Below, piece after piece: positions 12,131-23,696 of a stretch of 64,000 nucleotides of DNA; within the stretch, counting starts at the first letter, position 1; every line of letters starts with the position of its first letter. Source of the DNA: Cryptomeria japonica (lineage: Eukaryota > Streptophyta > Pinopsida > Cupressales > Cupressaceae); NCBI RefSeq assembly GCF_030272615.1, contig NC_081408.1, forward strand, positions 765,140,330 through 765,204,329, read 5' to 3'. The notes below the pieces were generated by a model. That model did no database searches. It was not told the DNA's origin and worked only from the letters and a program-made list of their open reading frames with translations. The position numbers and the translations under genes were made by a program.

Positions 12131-12249
12131 CATCACAAAATATGAGATCTCCTCATATATATCATCTCATATCTCAGAGTACAATGAAGTCCAAAAAAAA
12201 TCAGCTACCAAGAGCCATCCAAGACACAATCCAAAATGACAATATAAAT

Positions 12250-12780
12250 ACATGCATGCAAAATGCTCTCTCAGATGCCACTCTGACTAGATGCTACACC
12301 ACCATCACCACCTGCTTCCCCACTAGTCCCTGCACCATCCGACCTATATCTCTGTGGAGGACCCATCAAACCCCCACTCACTCTTGCACCACCTGACCCA
12401 TCTCTCCGAAGAGGACCCATCACACCCCCACTATTTTGCACCCTCTGAGACCGCTCTGATCTAGCCTACCGCATCTATGAAACTCAGTGCCCGCCAACTA
12501 GATGGCACCTCCTACTCATATAGGCCTCGCTAGTAATCCACCTCTGCACCTGCTCTCTGTATCTCCCTCACCAAAGCCTCCATAGATGACCCCTGTCCTG
12601 GTACTCACTCCAAGACCTGCACTCTCTCCTGCAACTGGATCACCTTGTCCATGGCCTGATCTCTCTCCTACAGCACTACAATCAGCTCTGACTCTCGTGC
12701 AAATAGCTGCATATCTCTGGCTGCAACCTCCGCCTCTAGAGCCTCCACCTATGTCTCGGCTGCTATAAGTCAAGTCTACA
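12250..12780 (-). pseudogene. Decayed antisense coding remnant, coiled coil plus Gly-rich tail
   Basis: Read on the minus strand from about 12780, one frame gives a heptad-like Leu/Glu/Ala-rich stretch (Val-Glu-Ala-Leu-Glu-Ala-Glu-Val-Ala-Ala) followed by Gln-Leu-Gln-Glu-Arg-Val-Gln. A conserved-looking Val-Pro-Ser-Ser-Trp-Arg-Ala-Leu block comes next. In another frame a Gly/Ser/Arg-rich tail follows (12250-12440). Stops at several points are TAG or TGA where Gln or Arg would fit. It lies opposite to, and about 2.5 kb downstream of, the Tat pol. Grande-type Tat elements are known to carry an antisense ORF there, so this may be such a remnant; it may also be an unrelated element. Function unknown. 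Confidence 0.4.
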
Positions 12781-12989
12781 AATGTAATATCACATTATCT
12801 CAAAGATCTCTAGTGGCTCCCTCCCCTATATCCATAGGTGCCTTGCTTGTAGCTCCCTCTCCAGTGGCTTCCTCCCCTGTATCCATCGGTACCTCCCTCT
12901 CCATCCCTCTCCCCCCAATCTAACTCCTCCCTACATCAACGGTCCCTATGATATCCACAATGGCAAACTGCCTCTCCCTCTCCGCTGAA

Positions 12990-13520
12990 CCCAACCACCA
13001 ACGCCACCTCCACCTTCAAATCCAAAAACGTCCATATCGAAGAAAAAGACCATATCAGGATAGTGCAAAAATAATTATATCGATCCCCGATGACATGGAG
13101 AATGGGGTAGGCAAAACCATTAGTATTACCTATATCGATAAAACAAACTCCGAAGCATTAAGCATAAAAGTGCATCGGAGACATATTGAGACTTCGGGAG
13201 GAATAGAAAAAGGCTATTCCAACCCCCGATGAAGATAAAAGCACCTACAGGGATATCGGTGTAAATTATAGCAATAAAGTAAACATGCATTAGGACTCAT
13301 CGGGACATCGGAAGAAGCAATTTTTTGCTATGCCGAGTCCCGATAGGACTATTAAGGCGGATGGAGAGTTGCTAGGAGTTCTTTGGGGTGATTTATGTCG
13401 ATAACGTGGCGGACTTGGTCACAATGCGGACTCATCGGGGCATTGGAGGGACATAAATTGAACTATGCCAATACTCGATGGGACATATCGATCTATGTTT
13501 CGGCTATCGGGAGGGAAACA
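12990..13520. repeat. ATCGG/CCGAT and TCGA motif cluster
   Basis: About nine ATCGG or CCGAT pentamers and six TCGA tetramers lie in some 530 bp, in both orientations. Examples are CTCATCGGGACATCGG at 13295 and CTCATCGGGGCATTGG at 13431. This is dense for such AT-rich DNA. It lies just left of the first X block and recalls the TCGA array at 58.1-59.0 kb. No gene is supported. Confidence 0.5.
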
Positions 13521-13739
13521 GGGACCAAAAATAGCGTGTTAGCGATAGGTTACGCATTCAGCCACAGCTCCAAAAATAGACATTTTTTTTGCTATTTTAG
13601 ACTATTTTATGCAATTAATAGTAAATCATATTTAAAAAAGCAGACAAAAATCCCTGTGTAAAATTAATTACAAATTTATATGGGTATTTCTACATATTCA
13701 TTTGAATCATTGGAAGATAATTTCAATATTACTGTTAAT

Positions 13740-15490
13740 TGTTAATCGCCCAAGGAGTAACACGCCTAATTGCGTGTTACTCAGTGCGTACGGCGAAGTC
13801 GGCAAGGCCGCGGCTATTGCCCAACTAACAACGCATAGAAATCCATCAGAGAAGCGGCAAAACCGATAACAACGCATGGAAATCCAAGGTCGGACCTATT
13901 GGCATTACTCTCGCCGATTAAATTAATAAGGCAACGGCAGTTACATTCGAGAACCGGCAAAAACATAATATTGTCTTGCCGATAACCAAAAAGCACTACA
14001 AAAATGACAGACCAAAATGGCAGTACAGAGATACTAATAGACACCAAAAACCCAGCAAAACGGCAGTATAGACATACTAACACGTGTTTTACAGCGGCTT
14101 TTTGGAGCCAGCAAACATGCGTCGAGCCCTATATCTAACCCTAACCTGAATAATTTCAAGCTACAGAAAAACAAGAATAACCAAAGCAAAAACAAGACAA
14201 TATAATTTTCACACAATGTATACAAATCTGAAAGAACGGCTACTCAAAAAAGCAATAAAACATGCAAATTTTCCAACTGTAACTCAACATACCTGTTAAC
14301 CTTCACAAATGAACGCAGGCTGCCCTTGAAAACTAAGTCCTCGCTGCCTCCTTCAAACCCTTCTTTGCCTTCAAAAATGCCTTCAAAAATGCCTTCAAAA
14401 ACAGCATTCAAAAACACCTTCAAAACAACATAACACTTGAACAAATGAGGGCTTTGGAGTCCTTTATCTAATTGCGCATTAGTCCATCCCTTTATGCTTG
14501 TCCCCTTTTTTCCACAACACGCAAAAAATGGCGAGAGGTCCGGTTGTACGGTCCGCCTAACACGCGGAGCCCTAACATGCATTTTTTCCACATGAGGCCG
14601 CGGAGCCGCAGAAAATGGTGGGACCCATCTATTCTGGCTCCAAAAAGATAGTACAGATTGACTAACATGCGTGTTTGTCTCACGTTTTACACAGTCGATT
14701 TTGTAGTTAATGGTTACGATTGACTAACCTGTTACGGACTAACACGCTGTACGAAAGGTCTGTTTTGGAGCTATGGCATCAGTTTTCACTGAACGGCTGT
14801 AATTGACAGATTGACTGAGTAAGGATCCACCTATCAGTAGCATGTATGAGACAACCACCATGGTTTAGAAGCCCGCGGCCTCTTTTTCCCGCCATTTTGG
14901 CGTCCGAACACGGTCATCAACACTTGCCATTAGATGTTTGTTTTCTATGGCTTTTAATGTGCGTGTTAGGCACAACACATCAGCGCGAGCCGCGGCCCAC
15001 GATCCGTCATTTTTCGGCATGTCCACGTAGTTTCATGTGGGCCCCGACGTTTGAAACAACCGACTCCAGGACAACTCCACGTCATTTTCGGTGGGTCCGG
15101 CGCCTGCACCAAATGGGCATGGTATGCATGGGCTATGCATGTCTCAAACATGTTCATTGATGCATGTCATTGGTACGACAGGTCACTTTTGGAGCCAGAA
15201 TAGACGCATCCTATAAACCATTGGACGTTCAAATCATCGCCGCCAAAGAGTACCTAAAAACTGGACTTCCATTCTTTTTCCACTAGCCGTTGTTTGTAAA
15301 AGTATGTTAATCTTCTTGTTATTGATTCCTTAATGTTGTTTTGGAGTCAGAATAGCTATAACCATTATTAAAATAGATACTTCTGACCTTTAACTCACTG
15401 CTGAACAATGAACAGTACTCTAAAATGTTGGATATCTTTTTATTTTTATTTGGTGAACTCTCTTCAATCAAATCAAATTTTATGAACTCT
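13740..15490. repeat. X repeat block 1 (CpG-rich, palindromic, TTTTGGAGCC motif)
   Basis: Contains the family motif TTTTGGAGCCAGAATAGAC or its variants at 14100, 14763, 15187 and 15339 (plus) and 14627 (minus). GACTAACACG-type words lie beside several of them. An 11-bp-arm palindrome lies at 13755-13782. CAACGCAT-AGAAATCCA is directly repeated near 13829 and 13871. The part 14941-15182 matches 45021-45250 in inverted orientation. No reading frame is convincing; CpG is conspicuously frequent compared with flanking DNA. Confidence 0.65.
13755..13782. repeat. Palindrome, 11-bp arms, 6-bp loop
   Basis: The left arm GAGTAACACGC (13755-13765) is exactly complementary to GCGTGTTACTC (13772-13782), with loop CTAATT. 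It belongs to the GTGTTA-centred palindromes that mark the X family. Confidence 0.85.
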
Positions 15491-17445
15491 GAATGAATGT
15501 TTTTAATAATATCCATTAGGCCAAATAGCTTATGGGACCCTCGGATAGCCAGAAAAGAAGGCATGCAAAGCCCGAACAAATCCAAACTTTTAAACCTCTT
15601 TATCCTTTTCCTTCGGCATCTTGGATCTTCTATTGTGTAACTTGATTAGGAAATCTGCAACTTTTTGTATTTTTTCTTCGTCAAATAGACTACTTAAGGT
15701 GTTCACATTTAGTGTCTCAACATACTTACTCTAAATGTCACTATAGGTTAGGCACTCCATGATGTAATGCCATTCAATCTCCACCACCCCTTGGGTACAA
15801 TATCTACACCTATCTTCCCATTCCTCTTTGGGTATCGTCCATCTCCCAGTTTCACATCTAAGTTGATGTGAGCTAGTCCTTATTTGAGCAATTAGCATTT
15901 TTGCCTTCCACTTTATGTCCATTCCTATGTAGTTCTTTTGTGTATGGTCATGTGTATGATTGAAGTGTTTGATATAGTATTCTTTTTTCCTCCCCAACTG
16001 ACTTGTCCACGTGTTTTCTTTGAATTTTTTTTGTACGTATTTTTTTATTTCTCCAATGTTATGCGAGCAGTCTTGTAGGTTAATACTTCATTTATTCATC
16101 AATTTAATGTTTTGTTTCATCCATGTGCTCTTCCTTCTGTCTAATTTATCCCTTACTGCCATTTTTGGCCAGCAATGTATCTCCATGTTTTCTAACCTCC
16201 TTAAGTAGCTTAGCAATCAGAGCATAGCTAATGTCTCAATAGGGAAAGCCCCCGCCTCCGCTAAGACAACCTCATATGGGATAGATGATTTAATCTTGAG
16301 ACTGGTCATAATTAAATGCTTGTGTAATCTCTCTATTTGCCTCCATTTGCTTGTTGAAGTGTTGCCACCCCATACCTCACATCCGTACAATACCACCGAA
16401 ACCACAAGAAGCCCAAAAAGAGTTTTCTTAGTTTTCCAATCCCATAGTTCTTCTCTTCTACATCTATTTTGGAGTGAATATAAGGCTTTCCATCCTCCTT
16501 GGATCCTTTTTGTTCTACATGTTTCCCAACTAAGTTTATTGTGGAAATCTAGGCCAAGGTACTTTTATTCATCGACCACTTGTAAGGTGTTTCCCTCAAA
16601 GACAAATTCTTTATGGTCCTTCTTTCTTTTCAGGGTAAAGATCATGACCTTGGTTTTGCTAGTGTTCACCTGCATCCCCGACTCTTGTCAAAATTGTTCT
16701 AGAGCCTTTAGGTATTCTTTCAAATCTTGTGTTGTTTTTGCCATAAAAACAAGGTCATCAACATATAAAAGCAGCTTGATTACATAGTTGGTCAGATGAA
16801 CACCCCCACCCCCAAACTTGTCTATCCATTCCTCTAACTTGTCACTGTATCGCCCAAATAGGGTAGGAGATAATGGGCAACCCTGCTTGACCCTAATGTC
16901 ACTTCTAAAACATTTTGATAGTCCCTATTTTGTTCGTAACTTAGCCCAAACTTGGTCATATAATCTATGAACAACAACTCTATATTGTACTAGAATTTCC
17001 AACTCCTCCATTCTACTCCACAATTTGCCTCTAAGTACTGTATCAAAACATTTTTTGAAGTCCACAAAAGAACAAAAGACTTCCCCTCCTTGTTTATCCC
17101 ATACCTTCTCAATCAAGTGTCTGAGTGTTATGCAATGATCAATGGTAGAATACTTTGGTCTAAAGCCCGCTTCCCCATTTTCTCTCTTTCCCTTCTTTTC
17201 AGCCCAACTACTGATTCACCTTTCTATCATGCTCCCAAAAATTTTACCGAAGAGAGGATTGATCATTATAGTGTGGTAATTTGAGGGGTTATTGATCTCA
17301 CCGCTTTTGAGCAAAGGGATGACCACACTAGTTGACCAATTTGTTGGAAACCCATTTTGGATGACTCCATTAAATATTCTTTTGATGTGAGGCATGAGGA
17401 TTTCTAATCCCCACCTTAAATGTTCTTCCCGTATGCCATCTACGT
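15491..17445 (-). mobile_element. 5'-truncated LINE (non-LTR retrotransposon)
   Basis: A minus-strand reverse-transcriptase ORF with a C-terminal zinc-binding motif and no LTRs. It starts abruptly inside the RT domain near 17443, so most of the 5' half is missing. The flanks 15385-15490 and 17446-17590 are continuous with each other in the related sequence at 42665-42940, which marks this piece as an insertion. The 3' tail on the element strand is short (CATTCATTC) and not a long poly(A). Confidence 0.8.
15590..17443 (-). pseudogene. LINE ORF2 fragment (RT and zinc-binding C-terminus)
   Basis: RNA-directed DNA polymerase for target-primed retrotransposition. Reading down the minus strand: Asp-Val-Asp-Gly-Ile-Arg (about 17440), Val-Val-Ile-Pro-Leu-Leu-Lys-Ser-Gly (about 17320), Phe-Val-Asp-Phe-Lys-Lys-Cys-Phe-Asp-Thr-Val (about 17065), Gln-Gly-Cys-Pro-Leu-Ser-Pro (about 16885), catalytic Tyr-Val-Asp-Asp (about 16765), Leu-Tyr-Gly-Cys-Glu-Val-Trp-Gly (about 16390), then Cys-x2-Cys with a downstream His-x4-Cys (about 15760-15815). 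The frame ends at TAA 15592-15590. Internal stops make it inactive. The endonuclease domain is absent. Clade is uncertain. Confidence 0.8.
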
Positions 17446-17655
17446 CTCCATGCTAAAAGATGAGCAGTACATAGAAAGTCTATGAGTTCACATGGCAGTT
17501 CAATCTTAGTGCTATAAGTGTGCCATTGGACATTCACATCTTTGTTTAAAGCTTTCTCGATCCAATCAAATTATTGTACTTGCCTAGCTTAAATTCCCTA
17601 CATCATAGAAAACAAATAGAATGGCAGGTCAGAAAAGGCCAAAATGAACCAGAAC
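17446..17655. repeat. Right part of a dispersed repeat split by the LINE
   Basis: AAAAGATGAGCAGTACATA and the following 130 bp match 42776-42930. The left part at 15385-15490 matches 42665-42770. The two halves therefore form one repeat copy interrupted by the LINE. Confidence 0.7.
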
Positions 17656-18833
17656 TAGGGGAGAGGAACCAATAGTTGTGCAGTCTAACTTCGCACTTCT
17701 CAAAATCCTATTTGGAAATTCTAAATTACTTTGAATTTTTTACAACAACTTACTTGGCAAGTCCCCTACTTATAACTAAGGTTTCAGGGCGACATCATCA
17801 AATATGATGCCACATCAACATTCTTTTTGCCAAGGTGTCCAAAACAACCAAAAAAAAAAGTGAGACCAATAGGTATGCAAAAGGGCCCCAATACTTGTGC
17901 AGCTGATGTGGCATCACATGATTGGTTACTTTTCACAACAAATGGTATATTTCATTCAATTAATGGTACTTATCATACAACTATTGGTGCGATGTTGTAC
18001 AAAAGTTGGACATTAAATCAACAAGTATGGGGGTATTAAATCAACAACTTCTATCACAAAAATTGGGAAGCGCTCAACTACTGGGTCATTTCCCCAACAA
18101 CACAATTTTTTTATGGACAGAGAGGCCAAAGAGGAAAATGGATATATGGCTGATAGAATCAACCTTTTCCTGCTATTTATTAATTAAATCATTGCCACCA
18201 AAGAGTGTGTAAAAGTTGACTTCTATTCTCTTTTCCAACTTCTAGCCTTTAAAATATGTACTTGCACGTCATTGAATTTGACCTGTTGTATTCTTAATGG
18301 ACTAGGTACTCCTAGGATGAACATTCAAGATCTTTTTATAGAATTAACCTCATAAGAGACATGTACCAATATTAGTTATAGCTAATTTCTTATATTTACA
18401 TATTTTAAATGGTATATTGGATTTTGATGTTTTTTTTGTCTTTGTATGTGACTTAACTGCTTATAGTTATTTTCTGGATTCTAAGTAATAATGACACTCA
18501 TTGTAGGATTATGTGCACAAGGGTCAAAAACTACACATTTCAAAGTGTTACTTGATACCTACTTAAAGATGTTTCGATAACTGTCCACTCAAAATTGTCA
18601 AATACTTGTGGACAAATGTCCTAGTAGTTTTGCACAAGTGTTATAGTAGTGGTGCACAAATGGGCCAATTATGGACCAAAAAAGCTAAAAAGTGATTGGC
18701 TATCGGTACACATGAAACTTATTAATGAACTTTTCATTATCATTCTCTCCTTTAAAATTAGTAATTGGGAAGTTGAGTGCACAACGAGTGCACTGCTATT
18801 GAAACGTAGTCCACCACTGATGCTCTTCCCCTA
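17656..18833. mobile_element. Y element copy 1: non-autonomous TIR transposon
   Basis: Begins TAGGGGAGAGGAACCAATAG and ends with the near-inverse TGCTCTTCCCCTA. No transposase is visible. Its right part (18375-18740) aligns with 19855-20235 in copy 2. An internal stretch near 18192-18250 resembles X-block sequence near 15235, so the copy is a mosaic. A small internal inverted repeat (GATGCCACATCAAC at 17808 against 17901) is present. TIRs starting YAGGG are seen in hAT elements, but no 8-bp target duplication is visible. Confidence 0.6.
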
Positions 18834-19837
18834 GATGAAAACACCTTTGCATTTCTTGTCATGGATAAACAAGTTAGATTAAGAAGATGAAATAAAATCC
18901 ATTCATACTAATATAGAGAGAAAAGCCACCATAGATTTACTAGTTAAAAAATTCAAGCAAATAATAATATAAACATTAGTGATTTCTTGGTGATCTTAAT
19001 TGTTAGTTGATTATGCAATCATGCCATTTAGTACCCTATTTTGGGTTGTCTGATCTCTAACCTTTGTGCTTTATATTAATAAAAAATTATTTTCTGAAAA
19101 ATCTGAAAAATGAGAAGAAAGGAAAAAGAAAGGTTAAAAAGTTGTCTTGTATGAAAAGTGATATAAAAATACCTTGTGTGATTTGGCAATATGATATGGG
19201 TTTGTGTATGATCATGCAATAGAAATTACATGCGATGTGGTAGTGTAATAGTGTTCTATGTGATGTAGGTAATGTGATCAACATTCTTTGCAGTGCACTA
19301 CTTTGACCAATGTTCATGCAATTTGACAATGTGATAAATGTGAATATGTAATATGATCAACCACCAAGTAATGTGAAAATGTGATAGATATTTAATACAA
19401 TCAAGTTTCATCTAGATGCTATGACAACTCTTTAACTAGTGCAATTTTTTGTTGAGTCTTTGTCTAATATGTAAGTCATTATTTGAAATCTCAACCATAA
19501 AAAATAATTAGTAATCAAATGTCCCTCCCCTCGAGTACATAGATAATATGAAATGATATGAGCATAAATAAATAAATAAATGTAAGTATGAAAGCTCACA
19601 TATAACATGCTAACATGTATCATCATATAACAAGCATGTAAGATCATAAATTGGTGATAAGATGCATCAAAGTATAATTGTTCTCCTTGTTAGCATTTTT
19701 ATCATCGATATCTAGTATTTGTCAATCTAATAAAATCTAAAGAATGAAATGACAAAGAACATGTTTATTTTATTGACGTTTAAACACAAACAAATTGAAT
19801 GAATGTTGAAATAATAGACATATCTTCAATCTATATC
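18834..19837. other. AT-rich spacer, nothing recognised
   Basis: Between Y copies 1 and 2. ATGTGATAATGTGATCAA-like words recur near 19180-19390, suggesting weak subrepeats. No gene is supported. Confidence 0.5.
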
Positions 19838-20364
19838 TAGGGGAAGAGCACCAGTAGCCATCATAGCTAACTTCGTGCACCCACAAATCTTAAATGGTAC
19901 ATCGGATTTTGATTTTTTCTTTTTGGTTGTCTTCATATGCGACTTAGCTGCTTAAAGATATTGATTGTTTGGGTAGTAACGATGCACGTTGTGGAATCAG
20001 TTATGCGCACAAAGGTCAAAAAGTACACATTTCAAAGTGTCGCCTGATACCTAACTAAAGATGTTCCAGTAACCGTCCACTCAAAATCGCCAGTACTTGT
20101 GGATGAATGTCCCAATAGTTTTGCACAAATGTTCCAATAGTGATGCACAAATGGGCCAATTATGAACAAAAAATTACCAAAAAATGACAAAAATGATCGG
20201 CTATTGATACAAAACAAATTTATTAATGGTGTCCTCACTATGACGGCTATTGATACAAAACAAATTTATTAATGGTGTCCTCACTATGACGGCTATTAGG
20301 GAATCACTATGACAATAACATGACGGTTATTGGAACTATGTCACCTATTGATGCTCTTTCCCTA
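19838..20364. mobile_element. Y element copy 2: non-autonomous TIR transposon
   Basis: The terminal sequences TAGGGGAAGAGCACCAGTAG and its near-complement ending TGCTCTTTCCCTA delimit 527 bp with no coding capacity. It aligns with copy 1 over about 350 bp. Inside is a perfect 46-bp tandem duplication. No flanking target duplication is evident. Confidence 0.7.
20198..20289. repeat. Perfect 46-bp tandem duplication
   Basis: 20198-20243 and 20244-20289 appear identical, starting CGGCTATTGATACAAAACAA. A third partial unit (CGGCTATTA) follows. The lack of divergence suggests a recent event within an old element. Confidence 0.9.
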
Positions 20365-21940
20365 CACCGTACAAACAATTCAATAAAATGTTCAGTTTGG
20401 TAATCTACAAATAAAAATGAATTATAGAATTGTCTTACAGAATGTCTGAGAGAAACGTAAAATCTAATCTTTATGATGTTGGCATCAATCACAATTCATT
20501 GGTTCGATGGAAATCAGGTCTGCAAACAGTAGTATGAAATGTATTTTTCATATCGATGAAAGTCTTTTATTCTTCCTTGATCGATTGTATAAACTTCTTC
20601 ATTATCATCGAAAACACATACAAGTGTTCGCATGTTTTACAAAATTTATAATGCTTAACTCTTTTGGTTAAGTATGATAAGTACGGTAGTTGACAATTGT
20701 ATGTGGCAGTTAAGATCTCCTAACCGATGTGGCAGTTATTTAGTCAGTTAAAACTTCCTTGCCAATGGAAGCATTATATAATATGTATTGCTTGAGTTCG
20801 ATGGAAGAGGCTGTGTACATTTTAGTTGGCAAAAGGGTGAGAGAATGTGTGAAAATCGCTAGACAGAGACGTCTTGTGTATTCTGTAAATTCGATGAGAG
20901 AATTGTAAAGATGCATCATTGATAAAGAGCATTAAGTCTAATGTGAAATTAGTAGTGAGCAAAGAGCATTAAGTCTGATGTGAAATTAGTAGTGAGCAAG
21001 GAATGGTTTGACTGAAATTGTCAAAACAATAGGTGTGTGTGTCGTTGAGAAAGAGAACATGTATTTATAATAAAGGAGTGCAAAGTGTTATGAGTATATG
21101 GACAACTTGGAATGGAAGATTAATGATATTAACAGTGGCAGTTTGTAGTCTTTATTCGCTGATTACTATTTTCATGACAGTACATTCTCTAGAAGCTTAT
21201 ACACATCTCATCTCCAGTGATATAACAGTGACAGTATTAAAGTTCTTATTTGCAGGTTACTATTATTGCGACAGTTGACAATACTCCATTTTGAGAAGTT
21301 TTGTTTGCAGGTCTCTGTTCTTAAGAAGTGCATCATTACTCAGAATATCCGAAGGTTGATTAATATTCAGACTGTAAAAGTTTGTCTATATACTTCTATT
21401 GTTGTAAAGTGTGGTGCATTTGAAGTTGAAATCAGTAATATTTTGTAACTATTGCATTCTTAGAGTTCGTGCTTTAGGAATGCTGAGTTGGTGCTCAGGT
21501 TATTGAATTCTGATTTTAAAATTTGGTGTTTTGATAAGGGATGTGGTGGTTCTTTGGGGTTGGTGTCTTAAAAGACTGTAAACATTTTAATTGTGAGGTT
21601 GGATTAGGATAGTAGATCTTATCAGCATTTCTCACCTTGGTTTTTTCCATCCTAGATTTCCACGTAATTCTTGTGCATTGTCTTCATTTTGTGGTTTCAT
21701 TTCTTTCTGATTTCAGTTTCAGTTCCTTTCAATTTCAAATTGAAGTTTCTTAAAGATCATCAAAAGTTTAAATTTGTTAAAGGATCAAAAGTTCATATCT
21801 TCTATTGATTCACCGTCCCCCCTACCCCCCATCAGAAAAAGAATTGTGTTCTACACCTCCTTGTTGTAGGTATGGAGCAGTATGTCGTTATTGATGTCAA
21901 GCCATGATACATCTATACAAATACACCTGTGAATAAGGGG
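20365..21940 (+). other. LTR-like or leader-like non-coding DNA
   Basis: A TATA-like TATATAATATG lies near 20775. A 37-bp tandem pair (20924-20960 and 20961-20997, one difference) and a C-rich GATTCACCGTCCCCCC site near 21808 follow. TATA plus a C-rich tail is reminiscent of a Ty1/copia LTR and leader. I found no paired copy and no pol, so this is only a suggestion. Confidence 0.3.
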
Positions 21941-22640
21941 AAGATCAATGCAAATAACCTATTGTTGGCATTGTGTTGTCATTGATGTCAACTGGTATAG
22001 CAAACCGGTATATCATGTTACCAGTATGGATGTCTACCGGTATGCAAGATGGAGATTCTTGAATGTTAGTGAGAGATTGATGGCATGGTGTTGTCATGGA
22101 TGTTACTGGTATGCAGGCAGGAGATGTTACCAGTAAGGAGATCCATCGATAAGCAAGTATGAACAAGCAAAAGACAAATTGAAGGGAAGACAAACAAGAA
22201 CTGAAGAAAATAAATTAAGTGGTTGCTGGATCATACAGTTTGTAGAGGTGAACACAAAACCGGGAACAATCTGGGATGACCTAACCGACATAACAGAGAA
22301 CTACATGACATAAAGGTTAATCAAATAGTGTATACCGGTAATATGTTTGGTCGGTGACTGAGTTTGAACCAACACAAGCAAATGAGTTGGATGTTGATAG
22401 AGATAACATGTGGACTCCAGATGGCAAACATGCAGTGGTAGGTGAATAGTGCATCGACGAGGTTGTTGCTGAGTAGGTTGATATTAAATGTCGACTGCGA
22501 AAATCACGGATCGGATGCAGAGGATTGCGGTTCGAAGCGGATTGAAAGGAAACAACCAGGTTGACAAAAATCAAGGCTGATGAATAGGATCCAGTTTGCT
22601 AAACATAGCATCCCAGTTGGATTTGGTTAAGTGTTGTCAT
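21941..22640 (+). other. LTR-like segment with GTTGTCATTGATG subrepeats
   Basis: TGTTGGCATTGTGTTGTCATTGATGTC-type text at about 21963, echoed near 22088 and 22632, with ACCGGTAT words between. The TG start and internal repeats resemble a retrotransposon LTR. No coding region accompanies it. Confidence 0.3.
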
Positions 22641-23466
22641 TGATGCAAAGGATAAGAATTTTTCAATTGGCAAAGATAAGAAAACAAACAAGAAGGTAAA
22701 AAAAAATGCAATCCACTTCTAATTTCATAGGACATGAAAATTCGTCTCCTAAGGGAGAATCATCTAAAATGATAATCCTACCAAGTACATATTGCAAGAA
22801 GACATGACATGAATAACATCATTTTTATAAGAAGTATATCGATACTCAAAACTAATGGAAGAAGAAGTAGGATAAGGTAAAAGGATACTAAATACTAATA
22901 GAAGAAGAAGCAGTAGGATCAAGATTAGGGAAAATATGATACTATTAAATAATGTGGACAAAAAGATAAAGGAAATGGATTAAGGATTAGGGATATGCAA
23001 TGCCAGGTGCAATTTTTGGTAAAGGAAAATATGGAACTTCAAAAGTCAATCAAGAGAAATGGGTTAGGGATCATTAATGTGGTGTGTCTAATCTGACAAG
23101 AAAAAGGGAAAGGAAAATAGGGTAGAAGACTTTCAAGGTTCAAAGTTTGGTTTTACAGTTTTACCACATACCTCATACCTTTTAGGTATGATGGTATGAG
23201 TAATCCTACGAGTATTGGTCCAACAAGGATGAAAGAATATAGGAAGTGGCATGAGGGAAGTTAGCAAGGAAAATACAAAAATCTAAAAGTTTTGAGACTT
23301 GAAGGAAAAATAATCCTCAAATTAGGAATTGGGAATGGTGAATACTCAATGCTGAAAGAAAGGAAGCATGAAAAGTAGTACAAGTAGAAAATAGTTGAGG
23401 TTCATGGATTAGTCTTATAGCTTAAGATGCACATGATTATATTTAGACCTAAAATCCTAGTGCCAA
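22641..23466. other. Purine-rich spacer, nothing recognised
   Basis: AG-rich sequence with many short GGAAAA and AGGATA words. No open frame with recognisable motifs on either strand. Confidence 0.4.
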
Positions 23467-23696
23467 AGGCAAAGACATGAGAGGGAGTGGAAGCATGGGG
23501 AAAGCCATGATAAAGTACCTAGGTAATGAGATGTCTAAAAGACTAAAGTAGTCAAAGGTCTTAGACAAAAATGGAGATAAAGACAAAGACATTGAAGAGA
23601 GTGGAACCAAGGGGGGAAGCCATGATAAAGTACCTAGGTAATGAGATGTCTAAAAGACTAAAGTAGTCAAAGGTCTTAGACAAAAATGGACATGTT
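23467..23696. repeat. 115-bp tandem duplication
   Basis: Two adjacent units. A 74-bp core (23502-23575 and 23617-23690) is identical by eye, and the remaining 41 bp differ at several sites. No coding sense was found. Confidence 0.88.

Noticed and set aside
1-12500. LTR pair for the Tat element
   Set aside because: I compared 1-1130 with 10045-12500 by eye and saw no convincing shared block, so I do not annotate paired LTRs or an insertion age.
14627-15205. 577-bp MITE bounded by inverted X motifs
   Set aside because: The two motifs are inverted, but similarity stops after about 20 bp and no target duplication is visible, so I kept it as part of the X block.
16296-16787. 163-codon plus-strand frame
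   Set aside because: Antisense of the LINE RT, whose Tyr-Val-Asp-Asp and downstream motifs are on the minus strand.
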